Assembly (NCBI GenBank): GCA_037127255.1
Contig: JBANSL010000004.1
Location: 90,459,627-90,523,626, forward strand
Origin: Persicaria tinctoria
Lineage: Eukaryota; Streptophyta; Magnoliopsida; Caryophyllales; Polygonaceae
Length of the DNA stretch: 64,000 nucleotides
Reading direction: 5' to 3'
Part shown: positions 1-10,967 of the stretch, one piece after another
How positions within the stretch are numbered: position 1 is the stretch's first letter
Layout: every line of letters begins with the position of its first letter
Translations under genes and position numbers: made by a program
The notes under the pieces: model-generated
Told to the model about the DNA's origin: nothing
The model's input: the letters and a program-made list of their open reading frames with translations, nothing else
The model's database searches: none

Positions 1-104
1 GCAAGCCTTCTGACTAATTAACGCTTTTAAAAAATTAATTAACTCGTTTTAACCCTACACGTCGGAATTGACGTGCAGGATTTGGGGTGTATATAAAGAA
101 ACCA
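1..104. other. AT-rich DNA, possible MITE edge
   Basis: There is no gene here. A short stretch around 40-95 (ACGTCGGAATTGACGTGCAG and a following GGGTGTATATAAA) resembles the material at about 60706-60875, so it may be the cut end of a related small repeat. The similarity is by eye and weak. Confidence 0.3.
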
Positions 105-1480
105 TAATTTTTATTCCAACTTTTAAAATGTATTCATACTTGTATTTTTATTAAACTTGTTGACTTTGTTTTTAAGCTATTTACGAATATGAAAGATTGA
201 GAACTCTGTTTTGGTCAATCTTTATTTTCTTCCAAGTTTGCATATGATTTGAGAAAAAAAAATCCATAAATTTAAGAATAGTTGAACTAGTATATGAAAA
301 AAATATTTATCGAATTGAAATGCTTAAATCGAGTCATGAGAACCATGGTTAGAAAGACTAAATAATTATTAATCTCAATTAAGAATTTAAGATTAATCAT
401 TGTTTGGGGAAATACAACACGTATAATTGACGAGAAAGAGTGTGTACAACTTAATAGATGTATCGTATAAAGATACGTCGAACGCAATACAAGCTACATT
501 TAACGAATATGTTCAAACAAAATGCATGTTAGATAAAGATATATATTAAAGCGAGCTATATATAGCATACATATGATATATTAGTTGCTTAAATATATAA
601 TTTGCTGGGTTCCAATGAAATGGAGGATTCCACCAAACTGGTTGTCTATTGTTAGGTACAACTCCATGTTTACATGTTGGTATTTGGCACAAAATTACTG
701 AATTACCAACCACTTAGTTCAATTCATCATGCATATATATGGAAGAGGAAACGATATTTACACCGCTAATTTTTACTATTTTCACCGCTAATCACCGCAT
801 AGGTATGCGGTTGTCTTAATCCATTTTTTCCAGACTCACCGCATATACATGCGGTGGGTATGACGACCGTATACATGCAGCGGGTTTTTGACAATTGGAA
901 AGGGTTTGTAGAAGTTATCCAAGACCGTCGCCATAACTCACCGTATAGGTATGCGGTGGGTTATGGCGACGGTTTTGAACCGTTATGGCGACGGTTTAAA
1001 CCCATTGGATACCTATGCGTTGGGTTATGGCGATGGTTTTGAACCGTTATGGTGACGGTTTTGACATGTATACTTTTCGACCCACCGTATACCTATGCGG
1101 TGGGATCGTTGACTGTCATTAAACCCACCGCATGCCTATGCGGTGATTAGCGGTAGAAATAGTAAAAATTAGCGATGAAGATATCATCACTTATATAGAA
1201 GACATATATGTGATCTTGATTAGCAATTTAAACTACCCATTGTTGTGTATAATTGCATAAAATACTAGTTACCCATTTTTGGATTATTGTTTACTTATAT
1301 TTGCTTATTTATAAACATAAAATTTAGGGACATAGTTTTTAAGAATATTTATAAACATAAAAATTAGGGACATAGTTTTTTAAGAAGTGAAATGGTTAAT
1401 AGTAGGATAATATTTAAGGGTATTTGCTTTCCATTTACTCGCCTTACTTTTTATATCGAGTTGTTTGTTTGTTATTTTTG
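105..1480. repeat. Segmental duplication, copy 1
   Basis: This stretch matches 10968-12132 over almost its whole length. Shared landmarks include the runs near 113 and 10981, 600 and 11751, and 1200-1400 and 11920-12070. The copies differ by small indels and by one MITE each: this copy carries the element at 747-1193 and lacks the one at 11436-11728. No coding potential is seen. Confidence 0.85.
747..1193. mobile_element. Mutator-like MITE with internal tandem repeats
   Basis: The ends form a long inverted repeat of about 45-50 bp (left near 747-800, right near 1140-1193, both containing CGCTAATTTTTACTATTT). It is flanked by 9-bp direct repeats, TATGGAAGA at 738-746 and TATAGAAGA at 1194-1202 (8 of 9 match). 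The empty site is visible in the sister copy near 11885-11900. Between the ends are repeated blocks built from ACCGCATANCNATGCGGTGG and TTATGGCGACGGTTT. The 9-bp TSD and long inverted ends suggest the Mutator superfamily. No transposase is present. Confidence 0.75.
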
Positions 1481-1691
1481 TTTTTTTTTTATTAGATCAA
1501 AATTCGAGTTCAGACATGCCTGAATTTCGAATGAAACAAACACACAAAGTGTGCATAAAGTATCATTAGTCATCTTGTATTTATCCAGCAACAAAAATAT
1601 ATATGCATTTCATGAGACTAAAAAGAGTATAACAATTTACAGAACTGTCTAACTTAAGCCACTCGAAAGTAGAACAAAGTCTAACACATGA

Positions 1692-2600
1692 TCATTTGAT
1701 GAGATAAGCGCCAGCCCATGCTATCTCATCACTCCGTCCTTTAAGCCTGATCCACTTTCGAAGTGGAAAACTAAACTTGTAGTACTTCAAATCTGATAGG
1801 TCATACAAATATAAGTCTCCAGTACTAACCTGACACAACATCTTATGTACCACTTTACGAGCAACCGATGATGAATCACAAACCTTGGTCATCTGTAAGG
1901 AGTTGTAATCCATGGAGAAAAGCCTCCCCCGTTGATCAAGTGTGCATAGCTGTCCTTTGTAGCTGGCAATGTCTTCATAAACCTGTGTATTGAAGTCAGT
2001 GTCCCAATACCAATTTAGACGAGATCCTCTTAGCCTCATCAATGCTAGTCTCCCTTTCATTTTCCCCTTCCTCAAATGAGCAACTACGGTAAGATCAGAC
2101 GCGTAACAAGGGTTCACACTATTTGCATCAGAATAAATTATGACAGTCTTTCTCACAAAGATATTTTCTTCGAAGTTGTATGTGCGATGATAGTAAGCCT
2201 TAGCAGCGAATGAGAGTTTTGTGAGTGGGGGATTCTCCATGGATACTCTTGAGGGGCAATTAAACAAGTCTGGCCTATCAATCTCGATGTGAGTACGGAA
2301 AATGCCTCTTTGACTCCTCTCTTCAAACGCCGTCAACAAAGGCCTCAAGAAAGGAAATTTATTACATCGCACTGCGCACATGTTGAGTTCAGTGATGAAG
2401 TAGGGCACATGGCATAACTCTTGAGGTGGAGGTGGCACCATAAGTGGGAAGCGGGTTGGATAAGGCAGAGAGGATCGCCACTTCTTACACACTGATCGAA
2501 AGTGTAAGATATCAAGCCGATTCCCTAGGTGTTTTCCAATATCCCCCCACAAATCTGAGGGAAGATCATCCCAACTTGCCCTAACTGCTACCATACACAT
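1692..2600 (-). CDS. F-box protein with DUF295 (KIB-type) domain
   Basis: This 302-aa reading frame begins with an F-box at about residues 9-50 (SWDDLPSDLWGDIGKHLGNR followed by the conserved FRSVCKKWRS). A region resembling the plant DUF295/KIB beta-propeller follows (residues about 100-290). Such proteins normally act as substrate adaptors in SCF ubiquitin ligases, the F-box binding an SKP1-like partner. The protein is somewhat shorter than most KIB proteins (about 350-400 aa). The start is uncertain: the first ATG at 2600 gives MCMVAVRASW, but an acceptor-like TATGGTAG lies just inside it. A short upstream exon (ATG at about 2977, donor near 2946) would join in frame and give a different N-terminus. 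The family call is firm; the target protein is unknown. Confidence 0.8.
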   Translation of the reverse strand: MCMVAVRASWDDLPSDLWGDIGKHLGNRLDILHFRSVCKKWRSSLPYPTRFPLMVPPPPQELCHVPYFITELNMCAVRCNKFPFLRPLLTAFEERSQRGIFRTHIEIDRPDLFNCPSRVSMENPPLTKLSFAAKAYYHRTYNFEENIFVRKTVIIYSDANSVNPCYASDLTVVAHLRKGKMKGRLALMRLRGSRLNWYWDTDFNTQVYEDIASYKGQLCTLDQRGRLFSMDYNSLQMTKVCDSSSVARKVVHKMLCQVSTGDLYLYDLSDLKYYKFSFPLRKWIRLKGRSDEIAWAGAYLIK

Positions 2601-5200
2601 GATATCATCATATTAGAAATGAATTGAAGAAATTTAGTACATAATTTTTAAGTGAAATTAAGGCAAATATTCATCCAAGAAGATTATCTTTATTGGATTT
2701 TATAGCATAATTGAACTGGTGTTTGGATATACTTACTGTCATTTCCACACAACCTAACATCTACAATCTCATTAATATATCAAACACAAAAGGATATATA
2801 CATATACACATATAAAAAAAGGTTTCAATATAGGTGTTAGAGATATTATAAAATGAAAATATAAATTATTAAATTAGACATTCTACAACAAAATGTTAGA
2901 AAAGACCCAGGTGCAATCAAAATAAATAAAAAAGAAATCACAAACCTCCAAGAAGAACAGTCGCATAAAACTTCATGGTTTGAAACAGATCTACGGACCT
3001 AAAATAAATTGATACAACAATTTTAAAAAAAAAAAGTTCAAATATTATAGCAGTATATAATTATAAACGACTTTAAATATGAATACACTCACAACACAGT
3101 ACACAATGTTCATCGATTTGTTGTTTACATAGGCATACAATCTCATTTCAATAAATTACATAACCTTTATAAAAAACAAATGTGATCATTTAATAAGATA
3201 TGCGCCAAGATAGATAGCATAATATATATATTCAGTTATTAAATGATCCGAATATTATTTAAATTCAAAAAATGTAAATGATTTGAGTAATTAAAACTAA
3301 GAGACTGCTGGGTTAGGAACTTACCAATTAAAAATTCGTACAAAGGCGAGCAATCCGGTGAACAAGAATCTATCAGCAGCATCAACATCATCCATGACAT
3401 CATCCATGTCGGCCCAAGAATAAACCGTCGAAGAGTAAACCTGCAATAAAAACACAAGGGAGGAAGCAACCATGTGATAAAAAACCTATAGAGAATCTAT
3501 CTATCTATCAATTAATGATTGCATGACCGATGAGAACCATAACCTTTATTGTTGAAAAATTAGTGCAAACAAGTGATAGAGATGCGGTGCAAGGGGATGT
3601 TACACGGACACGGTTACGGGGATATGGAAATCCAAAAAATTTAGGATACGATATAGCAAGAATACGACAACGTGAATTATACGTTGTTTTAAAGATCTAA
3701 GCATAAATAATATATATATACCATCAAAATATATACAAAGGAAACTACATTAAAACTAATAAGTGTTTAATAAGTCAAGGTTCAAAAGATAAACATAATC
3801 AAGCAAGTTCAACATGACATAAGACATCATTCTTCAACTAAGAACTCTTCCTCCAACTCCGACTCATCAAGAGACACATTGGGACAATTCATTCATCTCC
3901 ATATCAGCAATTACAACAGTATGATATTCCAAACAATCAAAGCAAATGGAGCAGTTTTAATGTCTGTTGCAACCTACATCAGCCATCTATCAATATGACA
4001 CACATACATCATAATAGCTTAGAAGTATTCATATTTCAGGATAGATGGACGAATTAGGTTTAGAAAATTAGAACTAGACATAATCTCAGAAGATCGAAAA
4101 TTTCACAACTGAGAATTTGAGAAATCAACAGTCCGTTCGAGCCAAAAAAGGGGAAAATTGAGGAACCTCAGTTGGTGAGTGATGACCTGGCCGGTGAGGG
4201 GCTGAAGGCAAGCTCGCTGTGGCCGGAGAGACGAACCTCAATCGATCTATATCAAATCGAAAACTGCATAATTTGAGTGCTCCGAATGGACGAGAGAAGA
4301 CTAGTTTGAGATGAATTTTCTGATTTTTGTAACCTAATCGCAGACAAGTTTCAAACAAAATCAAAGCTTTTTCCCCTGTTTCAAATCTAAAAAAAAATAA
4401 AAATCAGATTCAAATTGAGAATAGGAATTGGGGAAAAATACCAGAGCTACAGCTTATGCGGTGAGCGAGATATCGATTGTCGAGTGCTCCGTTCAGTTGC
4501 GGGGGAAGAGAGGGAAGAGAGAGAGAGATGGGGTACTGAACAAGGAACCACTGAACGGGCTGTGAAAAACTGAAAATAATCTATTTTTATGCGCCCTTTA
4601 ATTCCATTATTCGATAAGTATTAAAATAAATTATAGGATACAAAAACTTATTTAAGAAAATAATTAAAAAATTTAATTTAGCTAATGAGATAATTTGGAC
4701 TATGGTATAAACTACAATTGCAGACAAGACGGTCCTCGTTGCTGAACATGTGGATCAAAGAGATAGAGTTCCAGTGTAGTTTTACTTTTACACTTAAGTA
4801 CACAATAAATTTAAAATTATAAAAAACCACCCACTAAATAATTTTTGTTAACAAATCACCACCCATTATCTATTACTCCGTATCTATTTGTTTGGCAAAT
4901 ATATATGATATTATAATATTTTAAGCATTGTATTTAAATTAGAATATCAAATAGATTTAATTTATATATTTTATTCATTTTTTCAAAATTAGAACTTGGT
5001 ATATGAACAAACCTAACAAACCAGTGCAATCTCGTGCACGGAGAAGAATATTATAAATAATCTAGCTAGATAGATTTCAATAAATAAATAATACGGAGTA
5101 ATAATCTAAATATAAAGAGAAATTTTGGTGAAATATCACCTTTTGCTAATTCAATTAGGTTATTAGCACCCTAAGAAAATAAATTAGCCGCTATAACACG
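2601..5200. other. Upstream region of the F-box gene, no clear gene
   Basis: This stretch is AT-rich with short accidental reading frames. A CT-rich tract (minus strand) at about 4500-4535, followed by a GTATTT donor-like site near 4440, would suit a leader exon of the F-box gene, but this is guesswork. No transposon ends were recognised. Confidence 0.3.
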
Positions 5201-5204
5201 TTAT

Positions 5205-6210
5205 GGAAAAAAAACTAGCCGCCTAACTCTCCTACCCTGTTCGCTCTGTCTCACGCTCTCTCTCGCCGCCGTTCCCTTTCATTCCTCAGATCTGAAAGTG
5301 CTCCTCTGTTCGTACCGTTCCCATGGCTCCTGCTCGCCCTCGCCCTCTCTCGTGATTTGGGATCAACATCCTCGCTGCCAAACCTCCTCCTTCCATGAAT
5401 GTCACCCTCGAATTCGATCTGTCAAACCCTAGAATTCCCCTGAATTCTACCCCTTGAAAGCGTCTCCTCCAAATCCCTAATTCTCGGCTCTCTCCAACAG
5501 TACTCCCATCACAGCCTATGTGGATTCCTATGCACCGTCCTCGAAGCCCCGCCGGAGTTTCCCCTTGATTCAAAGTCCCTTGAGCTCGGCACTCGTTGTG
5601 GAACGCTCTCTGATGGTATTCATCGCCTGAGTTTCGCGGCTCTGCCGGCTTGCAATTGCCCTGCCTCCGCTTCTTCTATTCCTGTCGCTCCCTTCGTAAA
5701 GGTCCAAGGTAATTCCTACTCCATTTGTTGTAATTGTTAAATTGGAATCAAAGAAAATAATGGATATTTGAGATCTCCTTTCACTATTGAGAAATTTGAA
5801 GGTGTTGGATAGCTTTGAATTGGGTGAGGTAAGAGTTGCATCCAAGGTGTTCGATGAAATGCCTAGACGAGGTAAGAGTTTTGAATTCGATGAATTGGGT
5901 GAGGTAAGAGCTTTGAATCGAGAAATTTTAGATCTCCTTCCTTGGTATGCGCATCCCGTCTCTGATGCCGATGCCGAATCTCCAGGTCTGCATGTCCCAT
6001 CGGACTGTGGCGTCAGGCATCTGGCAGCGAACCATGGCAGAAATCTTGCAGCTTTACATCCCTTCTCCGATGTCGATGCCGAACTCCCAGGTCGGCATCT
6101 TTTGGTGTCGACTTGGGCACTCGGGTTCGGCAAAACTTGTGCCGACTTGGGTACTCGGCATCGGCACCGTGCCGATGGCGAGATGAAGCCGTTCCGATAA
6201 CAAAACAGAT
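5205..6210. other. GC-rich gene-like island, unidentified
   Basis: About 1 kb stands out from AT-rich surroundings by GC content. CT-rich leader-like sequence covers 5220-5290, several medium ORFs occur on both strands, and short motifs repeat (for example TTGGGTGAGGTAAGAG at about 5819 and 5896, and many CGGCAT/GCCGATGCC units at 5950-6190). None of the translations matches a family I know. It could be a captured gene fragment in an unrecognised transposon or a decayed gene. Confidence 0.35.
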
Positions 6211-6410
6211 ATAGAGTGACTATGCTTGACCTGAATATAGAGCGATGGAATCTAATTGAACAATATTTTTTTTTAAATAATTGTTTTGTTATTAATTAAT
6301 TATATATAATAATTTTTTTTTTGAAAAGGTAGTTTAAAGAGTTAAATTTATATAAATTCTTTTATTATTGGTGTTTCAAATTAGAGGGGTTATGTGTATA
6401 TAGATACGCC

Positions 6411-6458
6411 CTACCAATAAGGTGTAGTGGTTGTGGAGCTATATTTCATGCCAAGAGG
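6411..6458 (+). repeat. 5' part of a tRNA-derived SINE (split by hAT)
   Basis: The sequence contains an A-box-like GGTGTAGTGGTTG. It ends with CCAAGAGG, which is repeated at 10664-10671 and followed there by TTCGAATCCC. Removing the hAT element and one copy of the 8-bp repeat restores a perfect RNA polymerase III B-box, GGTTCGAATCC, so the hAT landed inside a SINE-like sequence. The outer limits and TSD of the SINE are not clear. Confidence 0.6.
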
Positions 6459-7056
6459 TAGGCGTGGCCACGGGTCAGACCCGGCGGGTCGACGGGTTCG
6501 ACCCGCCGGGTCAAGGGTCGGGGGAGGGCGACCCGAACCCTAACCCGGGATTTCCACGGGTTGGCGGGTTCGGGTCACCCGGCGGGTCATCGGGTCGACG
6601 GGTTGACCCGCCGGGTCAGACCCGCCGGGTACCCGCCGGGTCAACCCGACGAGTTGGAGCCCGGGTTGGACGGGTTTGCGTTTGTTTCGGACTTTGGAAT
6701 TTGATTTGTCGGATCTGATTTGTCGAGAAAGAGAACAGGAATTGAACGCCTATCAGTGTTTGACAAATATCCTTTCGTGTTCATAAATAATAACTTGACG
6801 CTTTAGTTTTACAATATGTAACATCTTCAAATTTTCAAAACTAAAAAGTCTAAGACTTATAACTCATTAAGTTTAACAAATTACAAAGAAGTTGTACAAT
6901 TTTTGTATTAGGGAGTGTTGGGGGGGGAGGGGGGGGGAAGAAGAAGGGCTTGAATCGGTTTCCCGACTGCCTACGTATCCTCCCGGGGGTGAGGAATCAA
7001 AGCCCACGTAGTTCTTTTACCTGTATGTCTGAACCCCGGCCCGATTACCTCCTCTT

Positions 7057-9393
7057 CTATTCTTCTTGATCGTCGGATCCTCCTCCACCTCCTGAGCCAT
7101 CTGTGACCGCGCCGTCAATGGAGCTCCCAACGGACTCTGTCTCTATTCCGTCATCATCCTCGGAATCAGTCCCCAAGTTGTTCTTCTGCAGTCGCATCTC
7201 CGCCTTCTTCCAATCTGCAAAGCAAACTTGGGCTTCGAGGTTCTCGGGAAGCAACCTTGATCTCTTCTCCGAAAGAATCTGACCTCCGCGACTAAAAAGC
7301 TGCTCGACGGCTACGGTGGAGCAAGGTGCCCCAAGTATTTGTCGGGCGATTACCTGCAACGTCGGGAATCTTTGTCTTTCGGGACGGCTCCACCACTCAA
7401 GGACATCGAAATCTTCCTCTTCATCGCTGAGAAAATCAAAGTTAGTGGACAAATATTCGTCGAGCTCCGAGTGGGGGCTCGACGAAGATCTCGACCTCTT
7501 TGACCCAAAGATATCTCGGGCAAGTGCCTTAGTTCTAGCGGTGATGCTGGTTCATGACCCGCTTGAACTAGAAGGCACGGGAGGACGACCGGAGGGCGCT
7601 CTATCGCCCGTCGAATATTCAGTATATAATTGTTCTAACAATCCTCTAACTCTAGCAACAATAATTGTAACATTGCAATCAGGATCATCCACAATTCCTA
7701 AAGTCGGATAATAGTTTTCTAAAAACAGTTGAACTCCGTTTAATTTATATCTAGGGTCGAAACAACACGCTACGAGGAAAATGTCGGGTATAAATTTGTA
7801 ATACGCTATCCATTTCTCCCGCATCTCCCTAGTCGCTTCAGAAATGGAAGGCGTGTTAATCCCGTCTTGAAGGGCTAATGCTACGTTCATTGCAATAAAA
7901 CAAAAAACGTTTGATGTAGGCATGTAAACGTGGGAAAACGTCCGAGTTGCGTCGTAAAAAACTTTGAAAACCTCTACAACGTCCCGGGCCTGAGTCCACA
8001 CATCGGCAAATATGTATGAGTTCGGGATGTGTAGTGTTGCAAAACCGGAAAGAAGTTCCTTGTAAGCGATTGAATCGTAAATCATTGTGTAAGTGGAGTT
8101 CCATCGAGTGCAAACGTCCTTGGGGAACGTCTTTGGGCGGGTTTGGTGAGCACGACAATAAGCGCTCCATTGCTGGCGAAGCTGTTTGCTTCGCCAAAGT
8201 GCCCGCAAAACAAATCGAATTGGTTCAACAACACCTTGTAAATATCTTAAACCATCTTGAACACATAAGTTTAAAATGTGAGGGGCGCAACGGATGTGGA
8301 AAAACTTCCCGCCTATCGCGGGCTGACAGTTTTGGATTAAATCGGGGATAGATGCGGTGTTGGCAGAAGTGTTGTCAAAACCAATACTAAAAACTCTTTT
8401 AGTTAATCTATATTCTTGTAAAACCGTTAAAAGGACACTTGCTATGTTTCGTGCCGTGTGTGCTTCGTCAAAAACTCGAAAAGCTAAAACACGTTTGTGC
8501 AATTGAAAACGTTGATCAACCCAATGGCAAGTAACACCCATGTATGAGTGATGTTGCCAATGGTCGGTCCAAATGTCACTACAAATCAAAACGTGCAAAT
8601 CATGGTTTTTTTGAAAATGTTCGATTAATTCATTTTTACGGGCGTTATACCGTCTATTGATTTTCCTCTTAACCGTGTTTCAACTAATACCTTGCCATGC
8701 AGGTTGAACATTTTGCGTAATAAAATCATTGAAACATAAACGTTGTAAAAAACTATAAGCTAAACCCTCGGCAGCTATCATTTCTGCATATTGATCATGA
8801 CAACTACGATAATCATAAGACCATAAACCAGGGGGTTGAGAGGAAGAAGATGCGTACCCGGTTAGTTGAGTTTGCCCTTTGGCGAGGCCGAGCTTCTCAG
8901 GATGCTTCGAGCGGATATGACGACCGTAGTTCCCATATCCGCCTCCCTTCTTGTGCTTGTAGACCGTGGAGCAAAAGTTGCACTTGGCGGCGACACTCAT
9001 TTCCTCCCAAGCCGGCTCCCTAGGACCCTTCGTGAACCAATACTTGAAAGTAGCGGCTCGAACTTCCGCCGTAGTAATAGGGTCGCCATCGACCGGAGTT
9101 CCTTGGCCACCGTCGCCGGGGAACCCGGACTCTTGGGTCGGGATCGTCGGAGTGCCGCCTTGGGGGGTGCCATCGGCCTCGAGCTCGGCCTCCTCCTCCT
9201 CGTCGACGGGGTCGGCGAGTAGAGCATCATCTCGACGACGTCGGGATCCGCTCGCCGCCGAGACCGATGCGCTTCGACGAAGGCTTGGAGCCGCCCCTCC
9301 TCCGACACTCGGGGTGGATGAAGATGGGGCTCCACTAACACTCTTCCGACCCCTAGTAACTCGGGCCGCAACTCGGTTGATCAAACCCGACAT
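7057..9393 (-). pseudogene. hAT transposase with two in-frame TGA codons
   Basis: One continuous frame of 779 codons runs through three open blocks: 9393-8683, 8679-7555 and 7551-7057. They are separated only by TGA codons at 8680-8682 (codon 238) and 7552-7554 (codon 614), with no frameshift. Block 1 has a low-complexity N-terminus and a BED zinc finger (CNFC near residue 133, later HIRSKHP). Block 2 has the hAT catalytic core with CSDIWTD and FHIRCAPHILNL and a CTRWNSTY motif. Block 3 has the C-terminal hAT dimerisation region (QVIARQILGAPCSTVAVEQL) and an acidic tail. Both stops fit a CGA-to-TGA change, as expected from cytosine deamination. The element therefore probably makes no full transposase now. 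Confidence 0.9.
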
Positions 9394-10095
9394 TTTGAAC
9401 TGAAGAGACTTAGGAGATGACGAGAGACAAGATCGAGCGATTAGAGAGCGATTAGAGAGATTAAGATGAGAGTAGAGAAGATGAGTAAGGTGTGAGTTGG
9501 AATTGGGAGGGAAAGGGTCTATTTATAGAGCCAAAGTGAGCCAAACCGAGCCCTTTCCCTCCATTGTAGCCGTTGGGCAACGGTCGACCCGCCGGGTCCA
9601 ACGGTCGACCCGGCGGGTCGACCGTTGAAATCTGACCGTTGCCACACCCGATTCAATTTTTTTTTTTTTTTTTTTTTAATTTGGAATTGGGTGGTGTTTG
9701 GCTACTAGTTAACAACAACACTTTGAAATAAATTTATATGTTAAGTTTCCAATATATTTTATTTACATTTTTAACTTGTGAACATTTTAAATGTAATATA
9801 TATTATATAATGTTGAGGTAATTAGTCATATGTTGTTAGGTAATTAGTAAAAATATTATCTTATAAAACAATATTCTTTGAATAATCCAAACACAAGTTT
9901 ATTGTAAATCGAAAGACGAATACACATACACGTTTCTAAATCACGACTCACATTCACGGATTCATCGATTCACATAACGTCATAAGTCATAACATAACAT
10001 AATAACATAAAAACGTAAAACATAAACTTACTACATTACTACAATACTCACTACTTATTATTAAGACTTATGACATAGGAATAATAGACTAGTTT

Positions 10096-10317
10096 TTAGT
10101 TTTTACTACCACTCGAGCCCGAAGCGCCATCGTTCTTGATCTTCTCGGGGTGCTTGTTGTTGATGTGATTCTTCAAATTACCATATCCAAGGCTATTTTT
10201 CATCTTGTACCTTTTATCACAATGACGACAAACGGCTACGAATGATCGATCGGCTTGCACATCCACCTTCTCGTAATGATCTCGAAACAACGCCTCTTTG
10301 AGGTTGTCACCGGACAT
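10096..10317 (-). CDS. BED zinc-finger-only protein of the hAT element
   Basis: This 73-aa ORF is almost entirely one BED finger (CRHCDKRYKMKNSLGYGNLK, then HINNKHPEK). Its spacing is the same as the finger in the neighbouring transposase, and it lacks any catalytic core. It lies on the same strand and upstream of the transposase, near the terminal repeat, with its own TATA-like CTATAAATACCC about 85 bp upstream. It could be a DNA-binding accessory or repressor of transposition arising from a duplicated promoter plus first-exon module. That role is inference; the BED identity is clear. Confidence 0.7.
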   Translation of the reverse strand: MSGDNLKEALFRDHYEKVDVQADRSFVAVCRHCDKRYKMKNSLGYGNLKNHINNKHPEKIKNDGASGSSGSKN

Positions 10318-10671
10318 GATTACAACTTACGAGCTTATTAAAAATCAAATTGAGAGGTGATTGATGGATTGGATGTGATTTGTGATAGGAGGAGTCGGGT
10401 ATTTATAGCCCCGAGTGTGCCTACTAGCCGTTACAACGGCTACATTTAAAAAAAAAAACAGCTCCAACAGGTGGGCCCCACAGCAACGGATTTTTTTTTA
10501 AAAAATAGGCCGACCCGGCGGGTCACGGGTCACCTACCTCCCGACCCTAACCCTAACCCGCTACCCGCCCCCACCCGGCCACCCGGTGACCCGGACCCGG
10601 CGGGTCGTTGACCCGTAAGACCCTGCGGGTCACGGGTTGACCCGTAACCCGTGGCCACGCCTACCAAGAGG

Positions 10672-10817
10672 TTCGAATCCCATTGAAAGCATTGAGTCGC
10701 ATGTGAGTAAGAGGATCAACCTCTTAAATGGGTCACACGATATCCGATTCAGATGTAGATCGATTGAGTCGATTGAGTCGATCGAGTTGGATCAAGATAA
10801 AAGGAAAAAAAAAAAAA
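10672..10817 (+). repeat. 3' part of the split SINE
   Basis: This begins with TTCGAATCCC, the rest of the B-box interrupted by the hAT element, and ends in an A-rich tract at about 10799-10817. Repeated GATCGATTGAGTCGATTGAG-like units occur at 10768-10790. No flanking TSD could be found for the SINE itself, so the 3' limit is approximate. Confidence 0.5.
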
Positions 10818-10967
10818 GGGACAGACCCCTGTATAAAATTGGGCTGGGGTCATGGATTGGTTGACTTTGAAAATAATTCATTTTTATTGGTGCTGAAGGC
10901 AAAGATGCACATTTCATACATTCTAAATTCCGTTAATATATTGAAGTCCGATGTGATTGGTAGCATC

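Larger units (their letters stand above)
6459..10663 (-). mobile_element. hAT transposon, near-complete, 4205 bp
   Basis: The terminal inverted repeats begin TAGGCGTGGCCACGGGT at both ends (17 bp identical) and are flanked by the perfect 8-bp TSD CCAAGAGG (6451-6458, 10664-10671). Subterminal regions are packed with ACCCGNCGGGTC-type motifs on both strands. The element has two genes on the minus strand: a transposase frame (7057-9393) and a BED-finger-only ORF (10096-10317). Each has its own CTATAAATA-like TATA box upstream (about 9520-9533 and 10398-10410). The identical TIRs and TSD suggest recent insertion. A related end fragment lies at 53318 and a small relative at 40288-40584. Confidence 0.93.

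Noticed and set aside
7552..8682. Programmed TGA readthrough or selenocysteine in the hAT transposase
   Set aside because: Plants lack selenocysteine insertion, and two CGA-to-TGA decay events in a transposon are simpler.
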